Positions 38,922-46,247 are shown, counted from the first letter of the stretch. The stretch is DNA of 64,000 nucleotides from Sphingomonas sp. (GCA_017418975.1 JAFOMG010000017.1:744001-808000); one strand, 5' to 3'. Notes: generated from the letters alone by a model not told the origin. Numbers and translations are program-made.

Positions 38922-38989
38922 TTGTTCGGTGTAGGCGCATTTTAAGCACTTGACTGCCGAATGGCAATCACGCATTTTGTTCGGTGTAG
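38922..38989 (-). promoter_or_regulatory. Promoter and twin operator of the XRE-ImmA pair
   Basis: On the minus strand TTGCCA (38962-38967), a 17-bp spacer and TAAAAT (38939-38944) make a near-consensus sigma70 promoter. Two perfect copies of TTGTTCGGTGTAG (plus-strand sense, 38922-38934 and 38977-38989) bracket it, with starts 55 bp apart, about five helical turns. This fits cooperative binding by the XRE protein. The right copy is also upstream of the rightward DUF2188-like gene. Confidence 0.65.
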
Positions 38990-39026
38990 CGGTACTAAAT
39001 ATGCCGCCGGGAAGGAAGGAAAGCGA

Positions 39027-39260
39027 ATGAGCAAAGGGCGTGACACGCACCATGTGGTGCATAACAAGGATGGCGGCTGGGACGTGAAGCGCGGTGGCGG
39101 TGAACGGTCCAGCGGTCATTTCGATACCAAGCAGGCCGCCGTCGATCGCGGACGGGAGATCAGCCGGAACGCGGGGACGGAATTCGTCATCCACAACCGC
39201 GACGGCAAGATCGCCAGCAGCGACAGCCACGGCCACGATCCCAACCCGCCGAAGGGCTAA
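39027..39260 (+). CDS. DUF2188-like small protein
   Basis: 77 aa from the ATG at 39027, which has GGAAGGAAAG upstream. The product ('THHVVHNKDGGWDVKRGGGE', 'KQAAVDRGREISRNAGTEFV' and 'IHNRDGKIASSDSHG') shows the two-strand/helix pattern of DUF2188, a family common on mobile elements with no firm function. It is divergent from the repressor gene, so it is likely under ImmR-like control. A strong terminator follows six bases after the stop. Confidence 0.82.
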   Translation: MSKGRDTHHVVHNKDGGWDVKRGGGERSSGHFDTKQAAVDRGREISRNAGTEFVIHNRDGKIASSDSHGHDPNPPKG

Positions 39261-39265
39261 GCAAC

Positions 39266-39298
39266 GAAGCCGCAGCGAAAGCTGCGGCTTCTTTTTTG
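39266..39298 (+). terminator. Intrinsic terminator after the DUF2188-like gene
   Basis: GAAGCCGCAG and CTGCGGCTTC pair perfectly (10 bp) around a six-base loop and are followed by TTTTTT. Confidence 0.9.
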
Positions 39299-39307
39299 GA
39301 GAAGCAA

Positions 39308-39472
39308 ATGTTCAAGAAAATTCGACCGCCGCGTCCGCCCAAGCCGATTGATCGGATGCAAAACATGAGGACCCTGCGCCCCTTGGGTAAGACCAAGTGG
39401 ATCAAGGCGCACTGGCGCTACGATTATGATCGCCGTCAGTGGGAATGGGTGCTTGGCCACTGGTCAAAGTGA
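39308..39472 (+). CDS. 54-aa basic/aromatic small protein
   Basis: ATG at 39308, preceded by GGAGAAGCAA. The product starts 'MFKKIRPPRPPKPIDRMQ' and ends 'YDYDRRQWEWVLGHWSK', with many Arg, Lys, Trp and Pro residues. The next gene starts seven bases after its stop, and the ribosome site and spacing support translation. No family is recognised. It sits right after the terminator, so it needs its own promoter or read-through. Confidence 0.55.
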   Translation: MFKKIRPPRPPKPIDRMQNMRTLRPLGKTKWIKAHWRYDYDRRQWEWVLGHWSK

Positions 39473-39479
39473 GGGCGAC

Positions 39480-39758
39480 ATGAAAATCACTGGTTTAGAC
39501 AAGCTACAGCGAACGCTGTCCGATGCGAGCAAAGTGCTCGGTTCTATGGACGGCACCATCGCGCAACTCCGGTTCAATCCCAATGATCCGGCCAGCGTCG
39601 AGGGGGCGGTTCACGAAATGGAGCGTGCGATTGATGCGAAGACGGCAGGCTACGCAAGCAACCCGCTCATCCGCAATGTCGCGGCGCAGATGAAGGCCAC
39701 TTATGGGGCGGCGATCAGGGCCAAGGCTGATCAGGCCCGAGACGCAGGAGCGGTTTAG
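39480..39758 (+). CDS. Hypothetical helical protein of the island
   Basis: 92 aa from the ATG at 39480 (AGGG upstream). The product is alpha-helical: 'KITGLDKLQRTLSDASKVLG', then 'LRFNPNDPASVEGAVHEMER' and 'ASNPLIRNVAAQMKATYGA'. The pattern resembles hypothetical proteins often found next to phage or IME genes. It is probably co-transcribed with the 54-aa gene and ends tail-to-tail, by four bases, with the SLOG-HTH gene. Function unknown. Confidence 0.7.
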   Translation: MKITGLDKLQRTLSDASKVLGSMDGTIAQLRFNPNDPASVEGAVHEMERAIDAKTAGYASNPLIRNVAAQMKATYGAAIRAKADQARDAGAV

Positions 39759-40615
39759 CTTCCTTGATGAACGGAAGCCTGCTGCGCCGGCTCCGCATGC
39801 AGGCGCAGGCCCAGCGAGGTCATGACGCGCAGTACCGTGCCGAATTCAGGATTCCCGCCGGAGCCGAGCGAACGGTAGAGGCTTTCGCGCGAAAGCCCCG
39901 TCTCCTTGGCGACTTGCGACATACCGCGTGCCTTAGCGACATTCCCTAGGGCATCCACGAACAGGGCGGCATCCCCGCTGCTCAGGGCGGCGTTGATCGC
40001 CTCGGCGAAATCGCTTTCCAGAGCCTCGGTTTTAGAGGCCGGTTCAGGAAGCTCTGCGTCCAGCGAGAAACCCAACTGCGGACTGGGGACACTGAATGCC
40101 CATTCGTCAGCCGTCGCGCGTTCGCGAAGATCGTCGCGCATTTCCGCGCTGAGGTTTTGCATGAAGTCACGCCAGGCGTCGGCCGACTTGATGTTCAGCG
40201 TGGCCTTCTCGGGTACGTTGACGAGAACGGCAATCTTGTCGTCCTTCACCAAGCGAAGGACGTTCAGCACCGTTCCCGCGCTTTTGCCATCCCAGATCAT
40301 CAGCCCGAAATCCGCCTCGCGTGCCATCTCGCGGTCCTTGGCGGCGTAGAACTGAAAACCTTTTACGCCCTTGGGCGGCGTCACATTATGCGTTGGCCAA
40401 TGCCCCACATTGTTGCGCGGCGTTGGCCCCGAACAGAAGACAGTCACCTGCTCATAGTGTGCGTCCGCGAAATGCTTCTGGACGGCCTTGTCGGCGCCGT
40501 TGGCGTCGCCAACGAACACGCGGTGCCCCTTCTCGATGATCGTGTTGAGGCGTTCCTTGATGTTCGCGGGCAGGCGGGAAACCTGGCGGGAGCCTCCTAT
40601 AAAAACATTGGTCAT
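39755..40615 (-). CDS. SLOG-like nucleotide-binding domain fused to HigA2-like antitoxin HTH
   Basis: 286 aa. Residues 1-130 have the Rossmann-type SLOG pattern: 'MTNVFIGGSRQVSRLP', 'EKGHRVFVGDANGADKAVQK', 'FYAAKDREMAREADFGLMIW' and 'DGKSAGTVLNVLRLVKDDK'. The C-terminal 80 residues look like an addiction-module antidote of the HigA2/CC2985 type: 'ALFVDALGNVAKARGMSQVA', 'KETGLSRESLYRSLGSGGNP' and 'FGTVLRVMTSLGLRLHAEP'. Between them is a linker of about 60 residues. The start overlaps the upstream phosphoribosyltransferase gene (ATGA). Fusion of a nucleotide-sensing fold to an antitoxin DNA-binding domain suggests a ligand-controlled autorepressor. No toxin of the usual HigB type is encoded. 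The fusion is read directly; the role is inference. Confidence 0.75.
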   Translation of the reverse strand: MTNVFIGGSRQVSRLPANIKERLNTIIEKGHRVFVGDANGADKAVQKHFADAHYEQVTVFCSGPTPRNNVGHWPTHNVTPPKGVKGFQFYAAKDREMAREADFGLMIWDGKSAGTVLNVLRLVKDDKIAVLVNVPEKATLNIKSADAWRDFMQNLSAEMRDDLRERATADEWAFSVPSPQLGFSLDAELPEPASKTEALESDFAEAINAALSSGDAALFVDALGNVAKARGMSQVAKETGLSRESLYRSLGSGGNPEFGTVLRVMTSLGLRLHAEPAQQASVHQGS

Positions 40616-41202
40616 CGGTTGCTCCGCGTCTTGGTGATGGTGAGAGCCCTAATGCTGGCGGCCTTGCCCTGCTTCAACAAAGCATCGGCGATCGCGTTCA
40701 TGGTCGAGCCCGACCGGAAAAGATCATCGAACAGAAGCACGTTTCGTCCGGCCACCTGGGCCGGATCGACTGCATACAGCCCGTCAAGGAGGCGCTTCCG
40801 CTCGTCGGGATCGCTGACTCCCTTGAGCTGCGAGGTGGCGCGGGTTGCCGTCACACAATGCGCCACCGGCTTGCCCGTGGCCTTGCCGATCTCGTCTGCC
40901 AGCAGGTAGACCGGTTGAACTGGCCGGATGGTCGAGGGCAGGACAGGCACGATCACATCGAATTTGTCGGGATAGGGTTTGAGAAAACCAGCAGCCGCCT
41001 CAACAATGCCAGCAACCGCCGACTGATCGTGATTACCGTATTTGAGGCGATAAAGCAGTTCCGCGACCTCAGGTCGCACCGTATCGAAGCGGGGATGGCC
41101 GAATTCGTCATCGCCGATATAGGTGCTGCTGGTGGTGTGGAAATCCAGTGCCACCCCGGCAACCCAGTTGCCTTCGATCTTTTGCGGGTGAATCTGAACC
41201 AT
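40612..41202 (-). CDS. ComF-like phosphoribosyltransferase
   Basis: 196 aa. The PRPP-binding loop is 'RNVLLFDDLFRSGSTMNAIA' (the DDxxxSGST form of type I PRTases), with 'DVIVPVLPSTIRPVQPVYLL' as the core strand and hood. The N-terminal part ('GNWVAGVALDFHTTSSTYIG', 'ELLYRLKYGNHD') resembles ComF-type proteins, where 'LKYxG' is a common mark. It is first in a two-gene operon with the SLOG-HTH protein and has GGAGAG before its ATG. Its substrate is unknown. Pairing of PRPP chemistry with a SLOG domain hints at making or sensing a nucleotide signal. Confidence 0.8.
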   Translation of the reverse strand: MVQIHPQKIEGNWVAGVALDFHTTSSTYIGDDEFGHPRFDTVRPEVAELLYRLKYGNHDQSAVAGIVEAAAGFLKPYPDKFDVIVPVLPSTIRPVQPVYLLADEIGKATGKPVAHCVTATRATSQLKGVSDPDERKRLLDGLYAVDPAQVAGRNVLLFDDLFRSGSTMNAIADALLKQGKAASIRALTITKTRSNR

Positions 41203-41220
41203 TCTGCTCTCCGTGAAGGC

Positions 41221-41249
41221 ATTGTAGCCTATGGGCTACAGTCGCTCAA
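41221..41249 (-). promoter_or_regulatory. Promoter with palindromic operator for the PRTase/SLOG-HTH operon
   Basis: On the minus strand: TTGAGC (41244-41249), a 17-bp spacer, and TACAAT (41221-41226). The perfect palindrome TGTAGCC-TATG-GGCTACA (41223-41240) covers the spacer and most of the -10. This is the layout of an autorepressed antitoxin promoter, and the HTH of the SLOG fusion is the obvious candidate binder. Confidence 0.7.
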
Positions 41250-41268
41250 TCCCAAAGATTGCCCTTCG

Positions 41269-41284
41269 TTGTCAAATATGACAA
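41269..41284 (+). promoter_or_regulatory. Palindromic operator before the rightward HTH gene
   Basis: TTGTCA-AATA-TGACAA is a perfect inverted repeat ending nine bases before the ATG at 41294. It differs in sequence from the neighbouring TGTAGCC palindrome, so the divergent genes probably have separate regulators. Confidence 0.6.
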
Positions 41285-41293
41285 CATCCGAAC

Positions 41294-41620
41294 ATGAGCG
41301 GAGACATGGAAATCGTCCGGAGCAGCGGGAATATCTACCGCGACCTCGAGATGGCCGAACCCGACCTCCGGCAGACCAAGGCCATCCTGGCGGCCGAGAT
41401 CATCAAGTCGGTGGACGAACACGGCTGGACCGTGCGCGCCGCTCATGAGGCGACCGGCGTTCCCGCCGCGGACTTCTCGCGCCTGCGTAACGCTAACCTC
41501 GCCCGCTTCACCATCGAGCGACTGGTCAACATTCTTGGCCATCTCGACCGCGAGGTGAAAATGTCGGTCGCGGTCAGGCCCCGAATGGCGCACGCTGAAG
41601 GAAACCATGCGCGGCAATGA
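41294..41620 (+). CDS. HigA-type XRE/HTH protein (HTH_37-like), no partner toxin visible
   Basis: 108 aa; an in-frame ATG at 41306 is an alternative start. 'AILAAEIIKSVDEHGWTVRA', 'AHEATGVPAADFSRLRNANL' and 'ARFTIERLVNILGHLDREVK' match the antitoxin-like HTH found with RelE/HigB-type toxins. The expected toxin gene upstream is missing: that side holds only the divergent PRTase operon. It is therefore a solitary antitoxin-like regulator, likely repressing itself at the TTGTCA palindrome. Confidence 0.82.
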   Translation: MSGDMEIVRSSGNIYRDLEMAEPDLRQTKAILAAEIIKSVDEHGWTVRAAHEATGVPAADFSRLRNANLARFTIERLVNILGHLDREVKMSVAVRPRMAHAEGNHARQ

Positions 41621-41761
41621 AAATCCGACCGACGAGTGATTGTTGGAACTTCCTCGCCACCAGATATTCTGCACTCATCCGATGATTATCATTGCACATC
41701 AATGAATTGGAGTGGATTCAATCGGATTCCTTAGCCCTAAAATCCATGTTAAAATCGCCCA

Positions 41762-42361
41762 ATGGGGACGTTCAAAAGCTATCATGGACAGCAGATTCTA
41801 AGTGCGCTTGTCGCCCTTGTTGCCCTTTCCCTAGCGGGTTGCGACGGCGGGAGTTCGGGCAGTCAAACAAGCTCTTCGGGCAGCTCCTCGGCAAGCCCCA
41901 CACCAACGCCCACATCGTCCAGCACGAGCCTTGAGCAACGGCTTGCGGAGCTTGAAGCGCAAGGCAAGCTGCCAGTGCTGGATCGAAGCGCCAGCGTCAC
42001 GGGTCCGGATGCCAATGGAAATGGCGTTCGCGATGACGTGGAATCCTACATTAATTCCCGCCCGATCACAGACGTACAGAAGCGCGCAGAACTGCAATTG
42101 GCGAAAGCATTTCAAAACACTCTTATCGTCGACGTTCACAATGATGCCGCCCTAGCGGCCGCCTCGGATGGGACAATGCGAGCGATCCATTGTCTATTTG
42201 ATACGTTTGGCCAAGATAGCCCAACGTCACCACAGGGGGCCTTTTATGATGTTCAAGAGGCGACGCTTAATACTCGCCAGAGACTGTCCGCGCATATGAA
42301 ATACAATGATGCACAGAATGGTGCCACATCGACTCTGCCAAAGGGAAATACATGTGATTAA
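41762..42361 (+). CDS. Putative lipoprotein with calcium-loop-like motif
   Basis: 199 aa. Leader ending 'VALSLAGCDGGSS' with lipobox LAGC, then a Ser/Thr/Pro-rich linker (about residues 28-56). A helical region includes 'PDANGNGVRDDVESYI', which resembles a thrombospondin type-3/EF-like Asp-rich loop. Two cysteines ('AIHCLFDTFG', 'KGNTCD') may pair. It overlaps the start of the next gene by eight bases, so the two are co-translated. Not recognised as a known family. An Asp at +2 after the lipidated Cys would favour inner-membrane retention under E. coli rules. Confidence 0.7.
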   Translation: MGTFKSYHGQQILSALVALVALSLAGCDGGSSGSQTSSSGSSSASPTPTPTSSSTSLEQRLAELEAQGKLPVLDRSASVTGPDANGNGVRDDVESYINSRPITDVQKRAELQLAKAFQNTLIVDVHNDAALAAASDGTMRAIHCLFDTFGQDSPTSPQGAFYDVQEATLNTRQRLSAHMKYNDAQNGATSTLPKGNTCD

Positions 42362-43661
42362 GAAGATAGGATTGATGTCATGCGTCGCCGCATTGATCTT
42401 CCCCTATCCATCACACGCACAGTTCACGAGCCAAGAGGCCGCTTGCTCATGGTCGCCGTATTCCTTCATATATTTCAACGGCATAAGAACCACATCACCC
42501 GAGGCCCAGCTGCAATTAGCCACGATAGAATCACTAACGCGAAGCATGGGCTACGGTACTGACTTCAAGTTGGCTTATAACACATCTACTTATGTTGACG
42601 GATCATTCGTCAAATTTGGGTGGAACGACATATTGGAAGTCTTCGAACAGAGAATGCGTGCCCAGCCCTCGTCCATCGCAAATAGATATGAGTTATTCTT
42701 CGAAGCGCAGCGCGGAGGCGGCTCCCTTTCTGAGATAATAAATTTGGCCGATCCCGGTTTCCTGCAATTTATGTCTTCCACATCAGACGAAATGCGCGGA
42801 CATTTCGTAAATATACTCGCATCGCTTCGGAGCCAGAATTATTCAATTTCCGACTACGCAGCCCACCAGGCCATTCTAAATGAAGCCTTGGACAACGGGC
42901 AGAAGCTGCTTCTCTTCTCTCATTCTCAAGGCGCGCTATTTGCCAATCAGGCTGACATCTATGCCCAACAGCGCACTTCGGTTGACCGCGTTCGAACCGT
43001 CTATGCGGCACCGGCTTCGCCTCAAGTGTTCGGCGCCTATACGCTTGCCGACAATGACCTCGTTATAAACTATGGATTGAGAGCGCTAGGTCCGGTGGTG
43101 GACTGGAATGTCCGGATACCCGGCTACGATATGAGGCCCGCAGGCCTCATATTGCGGCCTGGAAAAGACGATGGTCACGACCGCTTCGGTCATGGCCTCA
43201 TGGAGATTTACTTCAACCCCAAATTATCAACCTACAAGAATGTAACCGACAACATTCTCCGGGCCTATGACGATCTTTCGATCACACCCAATTCCATGAA
43301 TGTGTTCGATATCTCTCTGACATGGACGGGGGGTGGAGAGATTAAAATGCGTATCGATGAGCCAAATCATCCCGCAGGAATCCCTGGTCAGATTGGCAGC
43401 ACCACCAATAGTGTGAGTGGGCCGGATACCTATCGCATGCCCTGCGCCTCCACAGAGGCAATCAGCGGCCGTTACATGATAACCTATCAGGCGACCTCTG
43501 CCGCTTCTGGAAGACGGGCCGAGCTGACCATAAAGTCAGCGGGCAAAATTCTCACCCAACTACGGTTTGCACTGGCTCCCGATACCAGCCCCGTTACGAT
43601 AGCGTCAGTCAGAGTGACAAACACTGGAACGCCAGGGGTTTATTCCGTGTCGATATTCTGA
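42354..43661 (+). CDS. Secreted protein with alpha/beta-hydrolase-like nucleophile elbow
   Basis: 435 aa from a GTG at 42354 (AGGGA upstream, overlapping the lipoprotein stop). Signal peptide (M)IKKIGLMSCVAALIFPYPSHAQ. The middle has 'GQKLLLFSHSQGALFANQAD', a strand-Ser-helix elbow of the SHSQG type close to lipase GxSxG, then 'VRTVYAAPASPQVFGA' and a possible His region 'DDGHDRFGHGLME'. A C-terminal beta-rich domain of about 110 residues follows. Base composition is clearly more A/T-rich than neighbours, suggesting separate acquisition. It may be a secreted lipase or esterase that acts with the lipoprotein. It overlaps convergently with the next leftward gene by 53 bp. Confidence 0.65.
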   Translation: MIKKIGLMSCVAALIFPYPSHAQFTSQEAACSWSPYSFIYFNGIRTTSPEAQLQLATIESLTRSMGYGTDFKLAYNTSTYVDGSFVKFGWNDILEVFEQRMRAQPSSIANRYELFFEAQRGGGSLSEIINLADPGFLQFMSSTSDEMRGHFVNILASLRSQNYSISDYAAHQAILNEALDNGQKLLLFSHSQGALFANQADIYAQQRTSVDRVRTVYAAPASPQVFGAYTLADNDLVINYGLRALGPVVDWNVRIPGYDMRPAGLILRPGKDDGHDRFGHGLMEIYFNPKLSTYKNVTDNILRAYDDLSITPNSMNVFDISLTWTGGGEIKMRIDEPNHPAGIPGQIGSTTNSVSGPDTYRMPCASTEAISGRYMITYQATSAASGRRAELTIKSAGKILTQLRFALAPDTSPVTIASVRVTNTGTPGVYSVSIF

Positions 43662-43995
43662 CACGCCGGTTTCCATCGCGCTGGTATTGCCTCGTTGTTA
43701 GGCGCGCCGTTGCCAACTCGCGTAGCGGGTAAACATAGGTACCGCAGGCGATGGCTGAAATCGCGCCCGCCCGTTCCTGGTCGCCTAGCCAATCTGCGAT
43801 CCGCACGAACCCGCGATGATCGGTTTCGACCAACTCGGCAATCTCGCCCTGCTCGACAAGCGCCCAGCGATACCCGCAATCCTCAAACCCATAAGGGATG
43901 AGATCGCAGGTAACCCGCTGATCCGTTGCCAACTCCCGCCCCCAGCGGGCGACGGTCGCCATTTCGTCCGTATCCTGCGTGATGCTGGCGGTCAT
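43609..43995 (-). CDS. Hypothetical protein next to the mobilization genes
   Basis: 128 aa from the ATG at 43995, which overlaps the stop of the preceding frame (ATGA). Segments such as 'WGRELATDQRVTCDLIPYGF' and 'GYRWALVEQGEIAELVETDH' look like a real globular protein, and the frame composition is sensible. Its last 17 residues lie over the 3' end of the convergent hydrolase-like gene. Function unknown. Co-translation with the frameshifted membrane protein and the coupling protein suggests a link to mobilization. Confidence 0.6.
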   Translation of the reverse strand: MTASITQDTDEMATVARWGRELATDQRVTCDLIPYGFEDCGYRWALVEQGEIAELVETDHRGFVRIADWLGDQERAGAISAIACGTYVYPLRELATARLTTRQYQRDGNRRVRISTRNKPLAFQCLSL

Positions 43996-44541
43996 GCCGC
44001 ACGCCCCACACGCACCGAAGCAGCAGGCCGCCCCACCGCGTCCAGATGGACCGGCTGGCGATAGGCCGCCATCAGCAGGTTGTTCTTCAGGGTCGCGCGG
44101 GTCTTCGACGGGTCGGTGAAGGCCGCGATCCAGCCGGTATCGCTCACGAACTGGCTGCCGAAGGCGCGGCGATTGTTCTCCTGCACCATGATCTGCTGCA
44201 TGCCGTCGCGTGCAAGCACCGCCTGCCGCTTCCCCCCGAGCTGATAGAATTGGCAGGAAGCGCACTTCCAGCGGCTGGCGCTTCAATCCCTGCCAAACCC
44301 TCCAGGTGAATAGGCCCGCAAATAAATCAAGAGTGAACAGGCTCACGATCCAGGCCCCGAGGCCGAACATCAGCGGGAACAGCAAGGCGAAGGCCCAAAG
44401 ACCCAACAAGATGCGCTTCACCTGCTGCATATCCCGTGCTGCCTGACGCACGATGATCGCGCCGGGCCGGTCCTCGATTTCGAACAGCGTGCTATCGCGC
44501 AGCCGCGCCCAGTCCGCCGTGCGGTGCAGTCCTTTAGTCAT
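43992..44541 (-). pseudogene. Frameshifted two-helix membrane protein beside the coupling protein
   Basis: It starts at the ATG at 44541, overlapping the coupling-protein stop. It reads 'MTKGLHRTADWARLRDSTLF', then a hydrophobic hairpin ('VKRILLGLWAFALLFPLMFG', 'AWIVSLFTLDLFAGLFTW') and 'KRQPLEVRFLPILSARG'. At a run of six C on the plus strand (44232-44237) protein-like sequence moves to another frame: 'KRQAVLARDGMQQIMVQENN' to a stop at 43992. Deleting one base of the run joins the two parts exactly. So it is a one-base slip, a phase-variable tract or a sequencing error. The intact product, about 180 aa, could provide the membrane anchor that the coupling protein lacks. Confidence 0.7.
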
Positions 44542-46024
44542 CGATCCACTCCTTCAGAAAGCCGTGGCGAATATCGAACCGGTCAAGGATCATCGGGGCG
44601 CTGCCCGGCGAGAGGGCCAACAGGCGCCCCGTCTCGCGGGCGAAGGCCCGCTCGATCTCATCGGGACTCAACAGCGGATGGGCGGCCCAGCGTCCGCCGC
44701 CTTGCAGCAGCCCCGTGGTGGCGCGGGTCAGGAAATCGCCGCTCGGCAATTCCTCTTCCCAATATTGGGTATTGCCGAGCCGGGCGGAAAGATATTCGGC
44801 GGTCATGCGGTCACCGCCCAGCGCATGCCAGGTGGTCACGCCAGCATTGCCGATGAAGGTGCCCCAGCGCTTGCCATAGATCGCCTCGAGCTGGCCGAGG
44901 TCCTGGACGATTGGCCAGAGCTTCACCCCGGCCCCGGCCAAGAGGCCCGCCGCTTTTTCCAGCGAGGGCATGTAGCCGAGGGTCGCGAACTCATCGAGCA
45001 GCAGAAGGACGGGCGGCGCGCCGGGCCGCGACGGCGTATTTTCCAACGCCGCCATCGCCATGTTGACGAAGGCCCGCAGCCAGGCGCGGTAGCCATGCAT
45101 ATCGGACGCGGGCAGGCAGAGGTAGAGGCTGACATTCTTGCGCTTCAGGTCGGCCAACCGGAAAGTGCTGCTTTCCGACACGCGCGTCATGGCCGCCTCG
45201 GGATTGTTCAGCCCCTCCAGCCAGGCGAGTTGCCGCCGCGCCGTGGACAGGATCGAACCCTGCTCCCGGCTCGGGATTTCCAGCCAGCGGATCGCCATGG
45301 CCTTCAGAGCCCCATTCAACGACTGGTCGTCGCAGAGCATCGCGCCGAATACATCGGACGGCATATCCATTGAGCCCAGCACGGTCCCGTGCTTGCCGCT
45401 CAGAAGATCATAGACATCGACCAGGCTGGGCCGGTGCAGATGCACTTTGGCATGAGCGACCAGCGACATGACCAGTTCACGCCCGCCTGCCGTCCAATGA
45501 CTATCGGAGGCGGAATCCTGGATCAGCGATTCCAGCAAAAGGTGCAGGTCCGCCACCACGCGCGGCGAGTCTAAGTCGATCATGTCGAGCAGATTGCAGC
45601 TCGCCTGCGGCTGCCCCGACACGCCGAACGGGTCGAGAACCACCACGTCCTGCCCATTCGCTTCGCGCCGGGCGCGTACCGTCATGCGGGCCAGTTCACC
45701 CTTCGGATCGAGGACCAACGCTGAGCCGGGCCAGAGAATAAGGTTCGGGACGATCAGGCTGACGCCTTTGCCGCCCCGGCTGCCCGCAACAGTCAGGCAA
45801 TGGCGATCGTCATAGGCAAGGCCGACACGCTGGTCCGCGTGATGGCCGAGCAACAAGGTCGGATCGCCCCATTCATAGCGCCAGCGCGGGGTGAGGATTT
45901 CGGAGGTCGTGGCGAAGTGTGCGCTCGCGCCCGAGGTGCGGGCCAGATTCTGATAACTGGCGAATTCACGGTCGGCAGGCGCACGCCAGAGATCGCCGCC
46001 GCCGGGCAGGGCAAGCTCGTTCAT
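44534..46024 (-). CDS. VirD4/TraG-type coupling protein (short form, no membrane anchor)
   Basis: 496 aa from the ATG at 46024, with GGAG upstream. Walker A is 'VAGSRGGKGVSLIVPN' and Walker B is 'VLLLLDEFATLGYMP', followed by 'LWPIVQDLGQLEAIYGKRWG', all typical of type IV coupling ATPases. The usual N-terminal transmembrane domain is missing: the protein begins MNELALPGGGDLWR and goes straight into the soluble part. It would pass the relaxase-DNA complex to a helper's secretion channel. A separate membrane protein is encoded next to it. A hairpin terminator lies just upstream, so it has its own promoter or depends on read-through. Confidence 0.9.
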   Translation of the reverse strand: MNELALPGGGDLWRAPADREFASYQNLARTSGASAHFATTSEILTPRWRYEWGDPTLLLGHHADQRVGLAYDDRHCLTVAGSRGGKGVSLIVPNLILWPGSALVLDPKGELARMTVRARREANGQDVVVLDPFGVSGQPQASCNLLDMIDLDSPRVVADLHLLLESLIQDSASDSHWTAGGRELVMSLVAHAKVHLHRPSLVDVYDLLSGKHGTVLGSMDMPSDVFGAMLCDDQSLNGALKAMAIRWLEIPSREQGSILSTARRQLAWLEGLNNPEAAMTRVSESSTFRLADLKRKNVSLYLCLPASDMHGYRAWLRAFVNMAMAALENTPSRPGAPPVLLLLDEFATLGYMPSLEKAAGLLAGAGVKLWPIVQDLGQLEAIYGKRWGTFIGNAGVTTWHALGGDRMTAEYLSARLGNTQYWEEELPSGDFLTRATTGLLQGGGRWAAHPLLSPDEIERAFARETGRLLALSPGSAPMILDRFDIRHGFLKEWIDD

Positions 46025-46041
46025 GGCAATGTCTCCGATAG

Positions 46042-46069
46042 AAAAAGGGCCGGTGCGTTGCACCGGCCC
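46042..46069 (-). terminator. Intrinsic terminator upstream of the coupling-protein gene
   Basis: GGGCCGGTGC and GCACCGGCCC pair perfectly (10 bp, three-base loop); on the minus strand the stem is followed by TTTTTC. It ends transcription of the 56-aa gene. Confidence 0.8.
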
Positions 46070-46076
46070 TCAGATG

Positions 46077-46247
46077 TCAGAAGCCGTTGATGCGCTGCAT
46101 ATATTCGCCGTTGGTCTCGCCGTTCTGCCAACCTTCCTTCTTGCCGAAGAGTTCTTCCTCACGCTGGCCTTGCTGCACCTTGGTGAGCGTTTGGTCGTTG
46201 AGGGGGTGGTTATGGGCGAGATTGGGATGAGGACGCGTATCGGACAT
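46077..46247 (-). CDS. 56-aa hydrophilic protein
   Basis: ATG at 46247 behind AAGGAAGGAA. The product has 'RPHPNLAHNHPLNDQTLTKV' and 'GKKEGWQNGETNGEYMQRIN', no hydrophobic core and no known motif. The strong ribosome site and the dedicated terminator directly after the gene support it as real. It lies between the 46363-47142 gene and the coupling-protein gene. Confidence 0.6.
   Translation of the reverse strand: MSDTRPHPNLAHNHPLNDQTLTKVQQGQREEELFGKKEGWQNGETNGEYMQRINGF

Noticed and set aside
39755..41620. A classical HigBA toxin-antitoxin pair
   Set aside because: Two antitoxin-like HTH domains are present, but no RelE/HigB-type toxin frame lies beside either one.
43609..44541. A single 310-codon minus-strand gene over this interval
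   Set aside because: Its middle third is a shadow-type translation, while the protein-like sequence in that stretch is in another frame. Two genes, the first frameshifted, explain the data better.
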